Numbered from the stretch's first letter, positions 55,326 to 63,344 are shown. The stretch: DNA of 64,000 nt from Streptomyces tardus (GCF_018101125.2 NZ_JAELVF020000003.1:1-64000), one strand, 5' to 3'. Program-made: numbers and translations. The notes: generated by a model from the sequence alone, not told the origin.

Positions 55326-55469
55326 GCCTCGTTCACCGCGGACCGGTGCGGGGCCGCCGCGCTCGGGGCGGCCGGCTGACGCGGTCGGGCGTACGCAAGC
55401 AGGCGTCCCGGCAGGCGAGAGTCGGGCACCCCGTACGCCCCGGTGCTCGTACGACGAGCGGCGCCCGCG

Positions 55470-55499
55470 CGCCTGCCCCTCCCGGGGGAGGGGCAGGCG
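55470..55499 (-). terminator. Terminator of the lasso-peptide operon
   Basis: 14-bp perfect GC-rich inverted repeat (55470-55483 with 55486-55499), starting 3 bases beyond the B2 stop codon. Confidence 0.75.
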
Positions 55500-55501
55500 G
55501 C

Positions 55502-55975
55502 TCAGCTACGGGTACGCGCCGTCCCGTAGGTCCGCTCGTCGCGCGGGGCGACGACGAGCATCTTGACGAACGCGAACTCGCCGCGGTCGCCGTCGCCCTC
55601 GCCGACCGGCTCGCCGTCGGCCTCTACCCAGGCGTGTGCCGCCGGCGGCAGCGAGCGGGAGACGCCGGTGCACCAGGTCGGCCACGTACCGCGCAACCGG
55701 CAGCGCAGCGCCACCGACACCGACCGCGGCAGGCAGGCCTTCAGTCCGTGCATCGGCAGGCTCGCCGACAGCACCGAGTCCACTGCCGCCTGCGTCTCCG
55801 CCCTGGTCGCCGGGCGCGCACCCCGGCTGAGGCGTTCCATGATCCGCCGCAGCCGCCGCGCCGGCTGCCTGGCCAGGACGTAGCCTGCGGTCAGCGCGAG
55901 CCGGGTCGCGATCCGGTCCCGCAGGGTGCGGCGGCGGTTGCGCTGCTCCCACGGAATCATCACCTGGAAACTCAC
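55502..55975 (-). CDS. Lasso peptide leader peptidase (B2, transglutaminase-like)
   Basis: 157-residue cysteine protease of the McjB C-terminal family that cuts the leader from the precursor. Catalytic Cys81 is in KACLPRSVSVALRCRLRG and His114 in AAHAWVEADGEPVG, followed by the Asp. The N-terminal McjB part is a separate gene (B1), as usual in actinobacteria. GTG 55975 overlaps the B1 stop by 4 bases (GTGA). Last gene of the operon. Confidence 0.93.
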   Translation of the reverse strand: MSFQVMIPWEQRNRRRTLRDRIATRLALTAGYVLARQPARRLRRIMERLSRGARPATRAETQAAVDSVLSASLPMHGLKACLPRSVSVALRCRLRGTWPTWCTGVSRSLPPAAHAWVEADGEPVGEGDGDRGEFAFVKMLVVAPRDERTYGTARTRS

Positions 55976-56229
55976 GCCTGCAGCACCTCCGCCGCCCGCA
56001 TCCGCTCCAGCAGGGCGGCCACGTCGCCGGCGGCGCGTTCCTCCGCCACCGGGAAGGTCTCGGTCACGCGCCGGACGGCGTCCTCTTCGCTACCGCCGTC
56101 CAGGACCGTGCGCAGCACGAGCACGGCGGTGGGGTTGAGCTGGAAGTAGGTGTTGCGCCGCTGGTCCAGCAGAACGGCCCCGTAGTCGGTCTCGCTCAGC
56201 ACGACGTGCTCGGGCAGTACGGCGTTCAT
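55972..56229 (-). CDS. Lasso peptide RiPP recognition element (B1, PqqD family)
   Basis: 85-residue PqqD-like protein that binds the leader peptide and presents it to the protease. Typical features: ETDYGAVLLDQRRNTYFQLNPTAVLVLRTVLDGGSEEDAVRRV then a helical end with VAALLERMRAAEVL. ATG 56229 shares its A with the stop codon of the cyclase gene (TGATG), so translation is coupled to both neighbours. Confidence 0.93.
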   Translation of the reverse strand: MNAVLPEHVVLSETDYGAVLLDQRRNTYFQLNPTAVLVLRTVLDGGSEEDAVRRVTETFPVAEERAAGDVAALLERMRAAEVLQA

Positions 56230-58079
56230 CACTTGCTCGCTCTCTGCGTGGCGCGCTGCCTGCCCTCGGCGACGGGGGCGGTGCTGCGCAGCCACGCTTC
56301 CAGGTTCAGCGCGACTTCCGGCGTCTGGCCGCCGAATTCACGGGAGTTGGGGTTGCGGCTCATCCGCTGCAGCACCGTCTCGTCGGCCAGGCCGCGGGCG
56401 GCGAGCTCCGAGCCGTCCCAGAGCGCGGCGATGGCCGAGCGGTGGTGGCGCAGCCCGCGTTCGTTCGCCTGCCCTCCGGACAGTTTGGTGCGGCGTTCGG
56501 CCAGCTCACGCGGCAGGATGCCCCGCATCGCCTCCGCGATCAGCTGCTTGTACGCGTACGGGGTCGCCCGGTCCGGTATCCGCACGGACAGCGCGGCGTC
56601 GATCACCCGGTCGTCCGCGTACGGCGTCTCGATCCGGATGCCCATCCGCAGCGCCATGTCCTCGGTCGCGTTCAGTAGTTTGCTGCTCAGGAGCAGGCAA
56701 CTGAGCTCCATGTGCCGCCCCCGGCACGGGTGGAGAGGCTCGGCGGTGGCCGCGGCGGCGCGGAGTTCGTCGGCGACCAGCTCGCGGGCGTGCTCGGTCA
56801 TCCACGGCGGGCAGGGGGGCTTGAAGAACCAGGCGAGACGGTCGACGCCGAGAAGTTCGGTCCCCGTGCCCGGGTCCGGCAGGGAGGTGCGCAGCGCCTC
56901 GGCGTACGACCTGCGGTCCAGCAGCGCGCGCAGCACGTCCCGCCGGCGCCAGGAGAACATGACGCGATAGCCGCGGAGTCGGTGCAGCGCCTCCAGCGGG
57001 CTGCGCAGCACCAGGTCGTGGTAGTGGCCGGGCAGTCCGAGGAAGAGCTGGTCACCGCCCATGCCGCTCAGGTGCAGCCGGGAACCCCTGGCCGCCATCC
57101 GGCGGTGCACCGCACCTGCCCGCTCCCGGCAGACGGGCACGTTGGCGGGGAAGTCGAAGGCGTCGTCCGGATCCAGCAACCCTTCGTAGAACAGCGGCAG
57201 TTCGCGGCCGTGGAAGACGTCGTGCTCGACGTGCGGCAGGTGCTTGGCGGCGCGCCGGGCCCAGTACAGGTCCTCGCTGTCCTCGCTGTCACCGCCGCTG
57301 GTGAGGATCAACTCGCCTCTGTCGCCCATGAGTTGTGCAGCGGCGAAGGCGATCGAGGTGGAGTCGAGACCGCCGGACATGTCCGCACTGACCGTTCCAC
57401 CGCCCGCGACGCGCAGGCCCACTGCGGTCAGCAGCTCTTCCCGCAGCCGACGCGCACCTTCCGCCAGCGGCACCTCGGGCTCGGGTACACGATGCCACTG
57501 CCGCGTGACCGGGCGGCCGCTCGACACCGCCAGATACCGCCCGGACGGCACGGCCCGTACGCCCTTCCACAGCGGCCGCCGGAACAGCGCGTGCGTCCAC
57601 GCCCCCATCAGATGCGTCGCGAACACGCCCTCGTCCAGGTCCGCACCGGTGAGCTCGGCGAGTACGCGCGCCCGGTCGGACACCACGACACAGCCTTCCA
57701 GCTCGGTGTAGTGGACCGCCCGCACGCCGTACGCGGTCCCGCGCACCAGCAGCTCCGCGCCGTGTGCGGCGATCACGTGGAAGTCGCCCGCGAGGCGCGA
57801 GACGTCCGCGACGAAGGCGTCCCGGTCGGGGAGCCTGCGCAGGGCCCGTTCCAGCCGTCCGGCGTCCTCCTCGTGGAGACCGGCGACGGCCACGGCGGAC
57901 GTGCCCGCTCGCAGGATGCGCAGTCGCCCTTCCAGCGGGCGGGTGATGAGCCACGGTCGCCCCGAGCTGTGGGTGTGGACCTCCAACTCCGGGTCCTGCA
58001 GGAGCGGATGACGCGCGACAGCGCGACCCGCCTCCGTGTCGGGCAGGGCGACGAAGAACGGGACACCGGCCTTCAGCAT
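56229..58079 (-). CDS. Lasso peptide cyclase (C, asparagine-synthetase-like)
   Basis: 616-residue macrolactam synthetase of the McjC family. The N-terminal glutaminase-like domain (FHVIAAHGAELLVRGTAYGVRAVHYTELEG) lacks the catalytic Cys2 of asparagine synthetase. The synthetase domain has the PP-loop SGGLDSTS at residues 235-242 that adenylates the Asp/Glu side chain of the core, and a HLSGMGGDQLFLG segment. ATG 58079 has GAGG 5 bases upstream. Follows the precursor gene after a strong hairpin. Confidence 0.94.
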   Translation of the reverse strand: MLKAGVPFFVALPDTEAGRAVARHPLLQDPELEVHTHSSGRPWLITRPLEGRLRILRAGTSAVAVAGLHEEDAGRLERALRRLPDRDAFVADVSRLAGDFHVIAAHGAELLVRGTAYGVRAVHYTELEGCVVVSDRARVLAELTGADLDEGVFATHLMGAWTHALFRRPLWKGVRAVPSGRYLAVSSGRPVTRQWHRVPEPEVPLAEGARRLREELLTAVGLRVAGGGTVSADMSGGLDSTSIAFAAAQLMGDRGELILTSGGDSEDSEDLYWARRAAKHLPHVEHDVFHGRELPLFYEGLLDPDDAFDFPANVPVCRERAGAVHRRMAARGSRLHLSGMGGDQLFLGLPGHYHDLVLRSPLEALHRLRGYRVMFSWRRRDVLRALLDRRSYAEALRTSLPDPGTGTELLGVDRLAWFFKPPCPPWMTEHARELVADELRAAAATAEPLHPCRGRHMELSCLLLSSKLLNATEDMALRMGIRIETPYADDRVIDAALSVRIPDRATPYAYKQLIAEAMRGILPRELAERRTKLSGGQANERGLRHHRSAIAALWDGSELAARGLADETVLQRMSRNPNSREFGGQTPEVALNLEAWLRSTAPVAEGRQRATQRASK

Positions 58080-58109
58080 CTTCACCTCGGTTCTTGCGGA
58101 CCTTCCGTA

Positions 58110-58144
58110 CCCCTGGGGGCGCGACTTCCCAGCGCCCCCAGGGG
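58110..58144 (-). terminator. Hairpin between precursor and cyclase genes
   Basis: 13-bp perfect inverted repeat (58110-58122 and 58132-58144) with 9-base loop, in the 96-bp gap. Likely a partial terminator or RNA-stabilising hairpin keeping precursor mRNA in excess. Confidence 0.65.
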
Positions 58145-58175
58145 GTGTCACGAAGCGATTCGGGTCGCCGTGTCC

Positions 58176-58307
58176 TCAGATGAAGCCCGGGGCGAAGTGG
58201 TCGGCGGAGGGGCCGAACGGCCACAGGCCGGTCTCCTCCTGGAAGTCGCCCATCTCCTCGAAGAGCGGAGCCTCGTACTCGGCGACGAATTCCATTTCAT
58301 TCTGCAT
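58176..58307 (-). CDS. Lasso peptide precursor (A)
   Basis: 43-residue precursor. The leader shows the lasso pattern Y-x2-P-L-x4-G-x-F-x3-T as Tyr11, Pro14, Leu15, Gly20, Phe22, Thr26. Thr is normally the penultimate leader residue, so cleavage after Gly27 gives the 16-residue core LWPFGPSADHFAPGFI. Its only acidic residue is Asp9, which allows a nine-residue Leu1-Asp9 macrolactam ring with tail HFAPGFI. No Cys, so a class II lasso peptide. ATG 58307; a weak ribosome site lies in AAAAAGG about 9 bases upstream. Lies first in an A-C-B1-B2 operon. Confidence 0.93.
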   Translation of the reverse strand: MQNEMEFVAEYEAPLFEEMGDFQEETGLWPFGPSADHFAPGFI

Positions 58308-58835
58308 GGAATAACCTTTTTCGATCGATTCACGGAATCCTCATCCGCAGACTCACCCTGTCACGCCGTCAACGGGCGGACAAGATCGCTTCGATTCATT
58401 TGAACCACCGCATCCGGAATGCGGGATTCCCTCCGCACCGCCGAGGAGGGTCACCCATAAAGTCCTGAACGGCACTACGGGAAGCGAATACGGACAGCGA
58501 ATACGGACAGCGAATACGGACAGCTCAGACCCTGTGAGAGCAGGTTCCATCAACGCCCGCGACTCGCACACGGGCCACTTAATGCCATTGCCCATTCACG
58601 CCGATCCACCGATGCGGCAACTTCATGTCACCGCCGCTCCGCGCATTCCCTCGGAGCGGTGAAATGCTGTGCAGAATTCAACGATTGAAATCCCTGCGCA
58701 CCGCGTCCACCCGTCCGCCTCGTGCGGGTCCGCACGGCGCCGGGAGCCGCACCGACTGCCCTGTTCGCCGTCCGTCCCGTCCGTGCGGGCCGAGGGGTGC
58801 TGTACGGCGGGGTCGGGAAGACGTCGTTCGGCGCT
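58308..58835. promoter_or_regulatory. Lasso operon upstream region
   Basis: About 530 bp, noticeably lower in GC than its surroundings up to about 58680, with no gene. It must contain the promoter of the minus-strand lasso operon and includes three 13-bp tandem repeats at 58483-58521. No confident -10/-35 pair. Confidence 0.5.
58483..58521. repeat. Three 13-bp direct repeats (iterons) upstream of the lasso operon
   Basis: AGCGAATACGGAC occurs three times in perfect tandem at 58483-58495, 58496-58508 and 58509-58521, 176 bp upstream of the precursor start codon. A candidate regulator-binding array. Confidence 0.9.
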
Positions 58836-59632
58836 CTCCGCTCAGGGGTCGCGGGGAGCCGGGGGAAGTCGTAGGCGTCGGCGAGGAGTTCGTAGGAGCG
58901 GAGGCGCTGTGGGCGTTGGCGGTCAGCATGACCTCGTCGGCGCCGGTGCACTTGGCCAGCTCGTCGAACCCGTCGCGCACCCGGTCGGGGGTGCCGTGCA
59001 CGACGTTCGCCAACCAGCCTTCGGCGAAGGCGAGTTCGTGGTCCGTGTACGGGTAGGACTCGGCCTCCTCGGGGGTGGTGACGAGGCCGGGGTCGCCACG
59101 GCGGAGGCGGATCGTGGACAGCATTCCGGTCATGACCTGGCGGCGGGCCTCGCGCTCGTCCTCGGCGGCGAGCGCGGCGACACCGATCTTCGTGTACGGG
59201 CGGTCGAGGACCGCCGAGGGGCGGAAGGACTCGCGGTACAGGTCGAGGGCCGGGATCGTGTTCTGCGCCGAGAAGTGGTGCGCGAAGGAGAACGGCACCC
59301 CGAGCGCCCCGGCGAGGCGGGCGTTGAAGCCGCTGGAGCCGAGCAGCCAGATCTGCGGCCGGTCGGGCGACTGGACGCCGCCGGGCGAACTCCCCTGCAC
59401 GAGGCCGGGGATGGCGTGGATGCGGTGGTAGCGGTGGCCGGCCGGGAAGTCGTCGTCGAGGAAGTGCGTCAACTCGGCGAGCTGCCGAGGGAAGTCGTCC
59501 GCGCCCTCGCGTAGCCGCTCGGTGCGGCGCAGGGCGGCGGCCGTCGCGCCGTCGGTGCCGGGCGCGCGGCCGAGGCCGAGGTCGATACGGCCCGGGGCGT
59601 AAGCCTCCGGGCTGCCGAACTGCTTGCGGAGT
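58836..59632 (-). pseudogene. LLM-class flavin oxidoreductase remnant
   Basis: Luciferase-like monooxygenase (MsnO8 type) recognisable from QFGSPEAYAPGRIDLGLGRAPGTDGATAAALRR near 59620 through DFPAGHRYHRIHAIPG, LLGSSGFNARLAGALGVPFSFAHHFS and AEGWLANVVHGTPD to ADEVMLTANAHSA. A deletion near 58905 shifts the frame; RLRSYELLADAYDFPRLPATPER continues in another frame to about 58840. The first 100 or so residues and any start codon are missing at about 59635, where the next minus-strand gene ends. Confidence 0.8.
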
Positions 59633-59635
59633 CGT

Positions 59636-60175
59636 TCAGGAAACGGCGCTCTCGGTCCAGGCCCGCTTGAGGATCTCGTCCACGGTCTGGTCGGAGGTGT
59701 CCAGCCAGAGGCCGACCTCCGGGGTGCTTCCGCGCAGCACCGTCTCGAGGCCCTTGGGCTGCCAGTCCGGGCCGTACCCGGTCTTGGCGCGCTTCTCCTC
59801 CCGCGCCAGCACGGCGTCGGGGCTGGGAGCGAGCACGCCCACGGCCAGCGGCCGGCTCTTGATCGTCTCGGTGATCTCCTGGAGGTGCTCGCCGAGCAGG
59901 ATGTCCTGGATGATCGCGGTGAAGCCCGCCTGGCAGTACGCGTCGGCGGACGCCGCTGCCAGCCGGTGCCTCAGGCGCAGCTGCTCCAGGGCCTCCGGCT
60001 CCGGGTCGGCGGTCATGTTGACCTGGCCGTTGACGATCATGCGGCGGAAGAAGTCGCCGCGCACGTGAACAGACCGGTCCAACCGCTCGGCCAGAGCCTG
60101 TGCGACGGTCGACTTGCCCGCCGCGGAGATGCCCGACAGGACGAGGACGCCCCTGCTGCCCCCGTCACCCGGAAT
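59636..60175 (-). CDS. AAA/chloramphenicol-phosphotransferase-like kinase, 5' end doubtful
   Basis: P-loop kinase-like protein. Translation in frame back to about 60170 gives VLVLSGISAAGKSTVAQALAERL, an intact Walker A, then VHVRGDFFRRMIVNGQVNM, AYCQAGFTAIIQDILLG, ending KRAWTESAVS. No ATG, GTG or TTG precedes the P-loop in frame (first is TTG 60082, inside the gene; an ATT lies at 60175), so the gene seems cut at its 5' end where it meets the divergent regulator gene. About 175 residues remain. Substrate unknown; family members phosphorylate small molecules. Confidence 0.65.
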   Translation of the reverse strand: MPGDGGSRGVLVLSGISAAGKSTVAQALAERLDRSVHVRGDFFRRMIVNGQVNMTADPEPEALEQLRLRHRLAAASADAYCQAGFTAIIQDILLGEHLQEITETIKSRPLAVGVLAPSPDAVLAREEKRAKTGYGPDWQPKGLETVLRGSTPEVGLWLDTSDQTVDEILKRAWTESAVS

Positions 60176-61217
60176 GTTGTCTGTCCACGACCTGGCGCAG
60201 TCCCAACTCGGTGAAGCGCTGGGCTACGACAAGACCTACATCTCGCTTGTCGAGCGGGGTCGGCGACGACTCGACGACCTCGCCTCTCGCCGCCACATCG
60301 CTGTTCGGCTGCGTCTGCCACCGCACGTTCTGGGAATCACCGACCCCGCGGACAGCGACCACCGAGCGATGGTCCAGTTCGGTGCCTCCACGATCCGGCT
60401 CGCCGACATCGCTCGGCAGAACGGTCACGCTGCTGACGCGGTGGCCGAACTCTGGCCGCTGGTCGCGAGATGGGAAGCGCGCATCGCAGACGGTCACGCC
60501 GAACGCGAAGTCGTGCGCCTGCTCGCCCGCGCACGCGTCGGCCTCGGTGTCGCTCTGGGCAACGTCCTCCCTGAAGAGCGGCTGCCAACCGCCGCGCACT
60601 GGACAGCCAAGGCCGTCCGCCTGGCCCGGTTCACCGAGGACCCCACGTTCACCAGCTACGCCCTGCGAATGCACGGCAACGAACTGCGCAAAGCCGGCCT
60701 GCACTGGGCCGCGGTACATCGTCTCCGCCAGGCCGCCGCACTTGCATCCGACCCGCGAGCCCGCGCAGCCGTACTGCCGCTGCTCGTACGCGCAGCAGGC
60801 GAACTCGGCGACAGCCAGCTGTTCGACACGGCGATCAGCGAGGCAGAGGCTCTCGTCGACACCGTCAACCACACCTCGCTTGTCAACCCGGCCGCGCTCT
60901 ACGAAATCCGCCTGCGCGGCCTGATCTCTACCGGCCGCACCGTCGCCGCAGTTGGCCTGCTCGGCCCGCCGGCTTCGACCACTGCGGCGCCTCAATGGCG
61001 AGTGATCGAAGCGGTAACGGTTGGCCAAGTCCAGCTGGTGGCGGGCGATCGTAGCGGAGCCGCCCACTCCTTGCGCTCTGCAGCGGCCGAAGCCGCGCGC
61101 CAGCGGCGGCCCCACCAACTGCAGCGAATCGTCCGCGTTTCCCGGCACACGTTGCCGGAGGTATCCGATACTGCCGGGGAACAGGTGAGGCTCCTCAAGG
61201 AGGAGATGACCGCGTGA
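60174..61217 (+). CDS. XRE-family regulator, N-terminus truncated
   Basis: About 347 residues. A partial XRE HTH opens the protein (QLGEALGYDKTYISLVERGRRRLDDLASRRHIAVRLRLPPHVLGI) but the first helix region is missing, and the rest is TPR-like alpha solenoid (about 70-345) typical of Streptomyces regulators of this type. The frame is open to 60114, but that part is antisense to the kinase-like gene. ATG 60174 lacks a clear ribosome site. Its 5' end coincides with the damaged 5' end of the neighbouring minus-strand gene, suggesting a deletion junction. Confidence 0.65.
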   Translation: MLSVHDLAQSQLGEALGYDKTYISLVERGRRRLDDLASRRHIAVRLRLPPHVLGITDPADSDHRAMVQFGASTIRLADIARQNGHAADAVAELWPLVARWEARIADGHAEREVVRLLARARVGLGVALGNVLPEERLPTAAHWTAKAVRLARFTEDPTFTSYALRMHGNELRKAGLHWAAVHRLRQAAALASDPRARAAVLPLLVRAAGELGDSQLFDTAISEAEALVDTVNHTSLVNPAALYEIRLRGLISTGRTVAAVGLLGPPASTTAAPQWRVIEAVTVGQVQLVAGDRSGAAHSLRSAAAEAARQRRPHQLQRIVRVSRHTLPEVSDTAGEQVRLLKEEMTA

Positions 61218-61390
61218 ATGTACCCGAGGGCCAGATCGGCCGGGACGCAGCGCAAGTACCCTTCCGTGGTGCGGAGTTGAGTCCATTCGCGGGGTTCGGG
61301 TGGTGGTAGCGGCCTCAAGGCAGGGGGCCGGTGGGCGCGCAGCGCCTCCCCGGTGGCTACCAGTGCCGAGGGAGCGCGAACACGGGCCTG

Positions 61391-61527
61391 GTCGACCCCG
61401 CGCCTGCGGGGATGGTCCGGAGGCACGCCCACACCCGGCGGGCCGCCCGCCGTCGACCCTGCGCCTGCGGGGATGGTCCGCTCCAGGACGGGAATGACCC
61501 CGCCCTGGAACTGTCGACCCCGCGCCT
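61391..61527. CRISPR. Short CRISPR remnant, type I-E-like repeats
   Basis: Two 28-base repeats, GTCGACCCCGCGCCTGCGGG+GATGGTCC at 61391-61418 and 61452-61479 (one difference), and a third cut after about 15 bases at 61513-61527. The two spacers are both 33 bases (61419-61451, 61480-61512), so the period is 61, as in type I-E arrays. The repeat resembles those of Streptomyces I-E systems. No cas gene in the window. Confidence 0.85.
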
Positions 61528-61576
61528 CGCGGCGGAGGTTTGTGCGGGCGGCAAAGCAGGGGAACCGAGTCGGCGT

Positions 61577-61873
61577 CTAGTGGATCTTCTGCTGCTCCAG
61601 CCACTTGAAGACTTCGGCCCTCTTGTACAGGACCTTGGCGTTCCTGCCTCGACCGAGCTTGTAGCACTTCAAGCCCAATTTCGATGCCTCCCCGTAGACC
61701 CGGCTCGTGGACATGTTGAGTGTCGCAGCAACCTCAGCTGTGTCCATCAGGACAGGCTCGACGCTTCGGTGCCTGCGCGACGCGTTGATGTCAGTGCGGG
61801 TCGCTTCGGGGTGCGACTGCGGGTCCAGGGGCAAAACTGCTCCTTGCGGCAGGCTGGGGCCTGATCGCGGCAT
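61577..61873 (-). CDS. Excisionase-like helix-turn-helix protein
   Basis: Up to 98 residues; the recognisable part is the last 56, MDTAEVAATLNMSTSRVYGEASKLGLKCYKLGRGRNAKVLYKRAEVFKWLEQQ, an HTH_17/excisionase-type winged helix. The longer N-terminus from 61873 is unconserved; ATG 61747 would give the bare domain, but neither start has a strong ribosome site. Such genes usually belong to integrated elements; none of its usual partners (integrase, Rep) is visible. Confidence 0.7.
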   Translation of the reverse strand: MPRSGPSLPQGAVLPLDPQSHPEATRTDINASRRHRSVEPVLMDTAEVAATLNMSTSRVYGEASKLGLKCYKLGRGRNAKVLYKRAEVFKWLEQQKIH

Positions 61874-62091
61874 CGGTTCGCGCTCTGCCCTGGCTGAATT
61901 CCAAACGTCATTGACACTCGCCCTGTGTCACCGCCAGGAGTCACCGGACGAGTTGTAGCCATGGTCATGAGAAACGTTGGTCGGGACCGACCGGCGATCG
62001 GCTGCTGTGTTGCCGCGCACTCAGGTACCTCGATTAGGCCGTGTTTTAGAACTGGTCTCCGGGTCTTGCCTTGCGGCGTGATGATCATGGT

Positions 62092-62961
62092 GTGGGGCGA
62101 GGGGATCTTTCTGATGAGCAGTGGTCGGTGCTGGAGCCGTTGTTGCCGGCGGTGAGGTTGGGTCGTCGGCCGCAGAACCGTCGGCGTTTGATCGACGGGG
62201 TGCGGTGGCGGGTGCGGACCGGTGTTCCCTGGCGTGATCTGCCGGGCGAGTACGGACCCTGGCAGACCGTGTATGGGCTCTTCCGCCGGTGGCAACGCGA
62301 GGGTGTGTGGGTTCGGCTGCTGGCCTCGCTCCAGGCGCGGGCCGATGCGGCCGGGCTGGTCACGTGGGAGGTGAACGTCGACTCCACGGTCTGCCGGGCT
62401 CATCAGCACGCCGCTGGTGCCCGCCGAGACGGGGTCGGGCAGAAGGAGCCGCCCGGCGGGGTCGGCCAAGAGCCGGACGATCACGGCCTGGGACGGTCCA
62501 GGGGCGGGTTCAGCACGAAGATTCATCTGGCCTGCGAGCAGGGCCAGAAGCCGCTGTCGCTGCTGGTCACGGCAGGACAGCGGGGTGACAGCCCGCAGTT
62601 CGAACCGGTCCTCGAAGCGATTGGGGTGCCCAAGGTCGGTGGCGGGCGCCCCAGGCGCAGGCCACTGCGGGTGCGGGGTGACAAGGCGTACTCGTCTCGC
62701 GCGAATCGTGCCTACCTGCGCAGACGCGGGATCCGGTGCACCATCGCCGAGCCGGCCGATCAGATCCGCCACCGCAAGCGTCGAGGCCGTGTGGGCGGCA
62801 GGCCACCGGCCTTCGATCGGGAGGACTACAAGGCCCGACATGCGGTCGAGTGCGGGATCAGCCGGCTCAAGCAACACCGGGCGGTGGCGACGCGTTACGA
62901 CAAGCTGGCGGTCCGCTTCGAGGCCACCGTGCAGATCGCGGCGATCCACCAGTGGCTGTGA
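62092..62961 (+). CDS. IS5-family DDE transposase
   Basis: 289 residues. N-terminal DUF4096-type region (LSDEQWSVLEPLLPAV...GVRWRVRTGVPWRDLPGEYGPWQTVYGLFRRW) and DDE catalytic core with Asp in VNVDSTVCRAHQHAAG, Asp in VRGDKAYSSR and Glu in HAVECGISRLKQHRAVATRYDKLA. Single, uninterrupted frame. GTG 62092 gives the usual start; the frame is open to TTG 62071. Confidence 0.93.
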   Translation: MGRGDLSDEQWSVLEPLLPAVRLGRRPQNRRRLIDGVRWRVRTGVPWRDLPGEYGPWQTVYGLFRRWQREGVWVRLLASLQARADAAGLVTWEVNVDSTVCRAHQHAAGARRDGVGQKEPPGGVGQEPDDHGLGRSRGGFSTKIHLACEQGQKPLSLLVTAGQRGDSPQFEPVLEAIGVPKVGGGRPRRRPLRVRGDKAYSSRANRAYLRRRGIRCTIAEPADQIRHRKRRGRVGGRPPAFDREDYKARHAVECGISRLKQHRAVATRYDKLAVRFEATVQIAAIHQWL

Positions 62962-63031
62962 CCCATCGGCTGGTCGTCCGGCCGTGCCATCCTGGCCACC
63001 GGTTCGATCAGCACGCACATGGGGAGGACCT

Positions 63032-63328
63032 GTGGCCGCCGGGCACTACTGCGCCGACAGCGAGAACGGCGACCACGTCGACGACCCGTCCGAGGATGCC
63101 CTATTCATGCTGATCAGCGATCTGAACGACAGCGACAACACCTTCATCGTCATCCAGCCCGACGAGGACGAGCCAGCCTGGTTCGCCTCTGTCTCCGTCC
63201 TAGACGAGGACGGATTCGAGATCGTCCGCCACGACACCACCTGCCGCGAGCACGACATCGCCATCGAGAACCATCGTGACCGGATCGCGGGCGACCTCAC
63301 CAAATGGCTGGCCGCCCGCGACTTCTAA
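63032..63328 (+). CDS. IS passenger protein, unknown function
   Basis: 98 residues, acidic, no family assigned with confidence; the compact acidic fold with PAWFASVSVLDEDGFEIVRHD resembles small immunity-type proteins. GGAGG 5 bases before GTG 63032. It lies 70 bases after the transposase and its TAA stop falls inside the right inverted repeat, so it moves with the element. Confidence 0.75.
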   Translation: MAAGHYCADSENGDHVDDPSEDALFMLISDLNDSDNTFIVIQPDEDEPAWFASVSVLDEDGFEIVRHDTTCREHDIAIENHRDRIAGDLTKWLAARDF

Positions 63329-63344
63329 AACACGGCCTAGCCGT

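Larger units (their letters stand above)
62037..63337 (+). mobile_element. IS5-family insertion sequence with passenger gene
   Basis: 1301 bp bounded by 15-bp perfect inverted repeats (GGCCGTGTTTTAGAA at 62037-62051 and its complement at 63323-63337), flanked by TA duplications (62035-62036, 63338-63339). Contains an intact DDE transposase and a second gene. Ends and transposase look intact, so it may be active. Confidence 0.9.

Noticed and set aside
53717..55429. 570-codon minus-strand open frame
   Set aside because: Only the part from about 54925 to 55325 resembles a protein (TSUP remnant); the rest is antisense to the truncated B12 permease and binding protein genes.
58176..58256. Lasso core starting at Gly27 (17 residues, Asp at position 10)
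   Set aside because: Would need a ten-residue ring, outside the 7-9 range I know for lasso peptides, and would place the conserved Thr last in the leader rather than second to last.
61330..61357. Additional upstream CRISPR repeat at the expected period
   Set aside because: Only scattered matches to the repeat; too degenerate to call.
61747..63018. 423-codon minus-strand open frame
   Set aside because: Antisense to the IS transposase; low-complexity translation.
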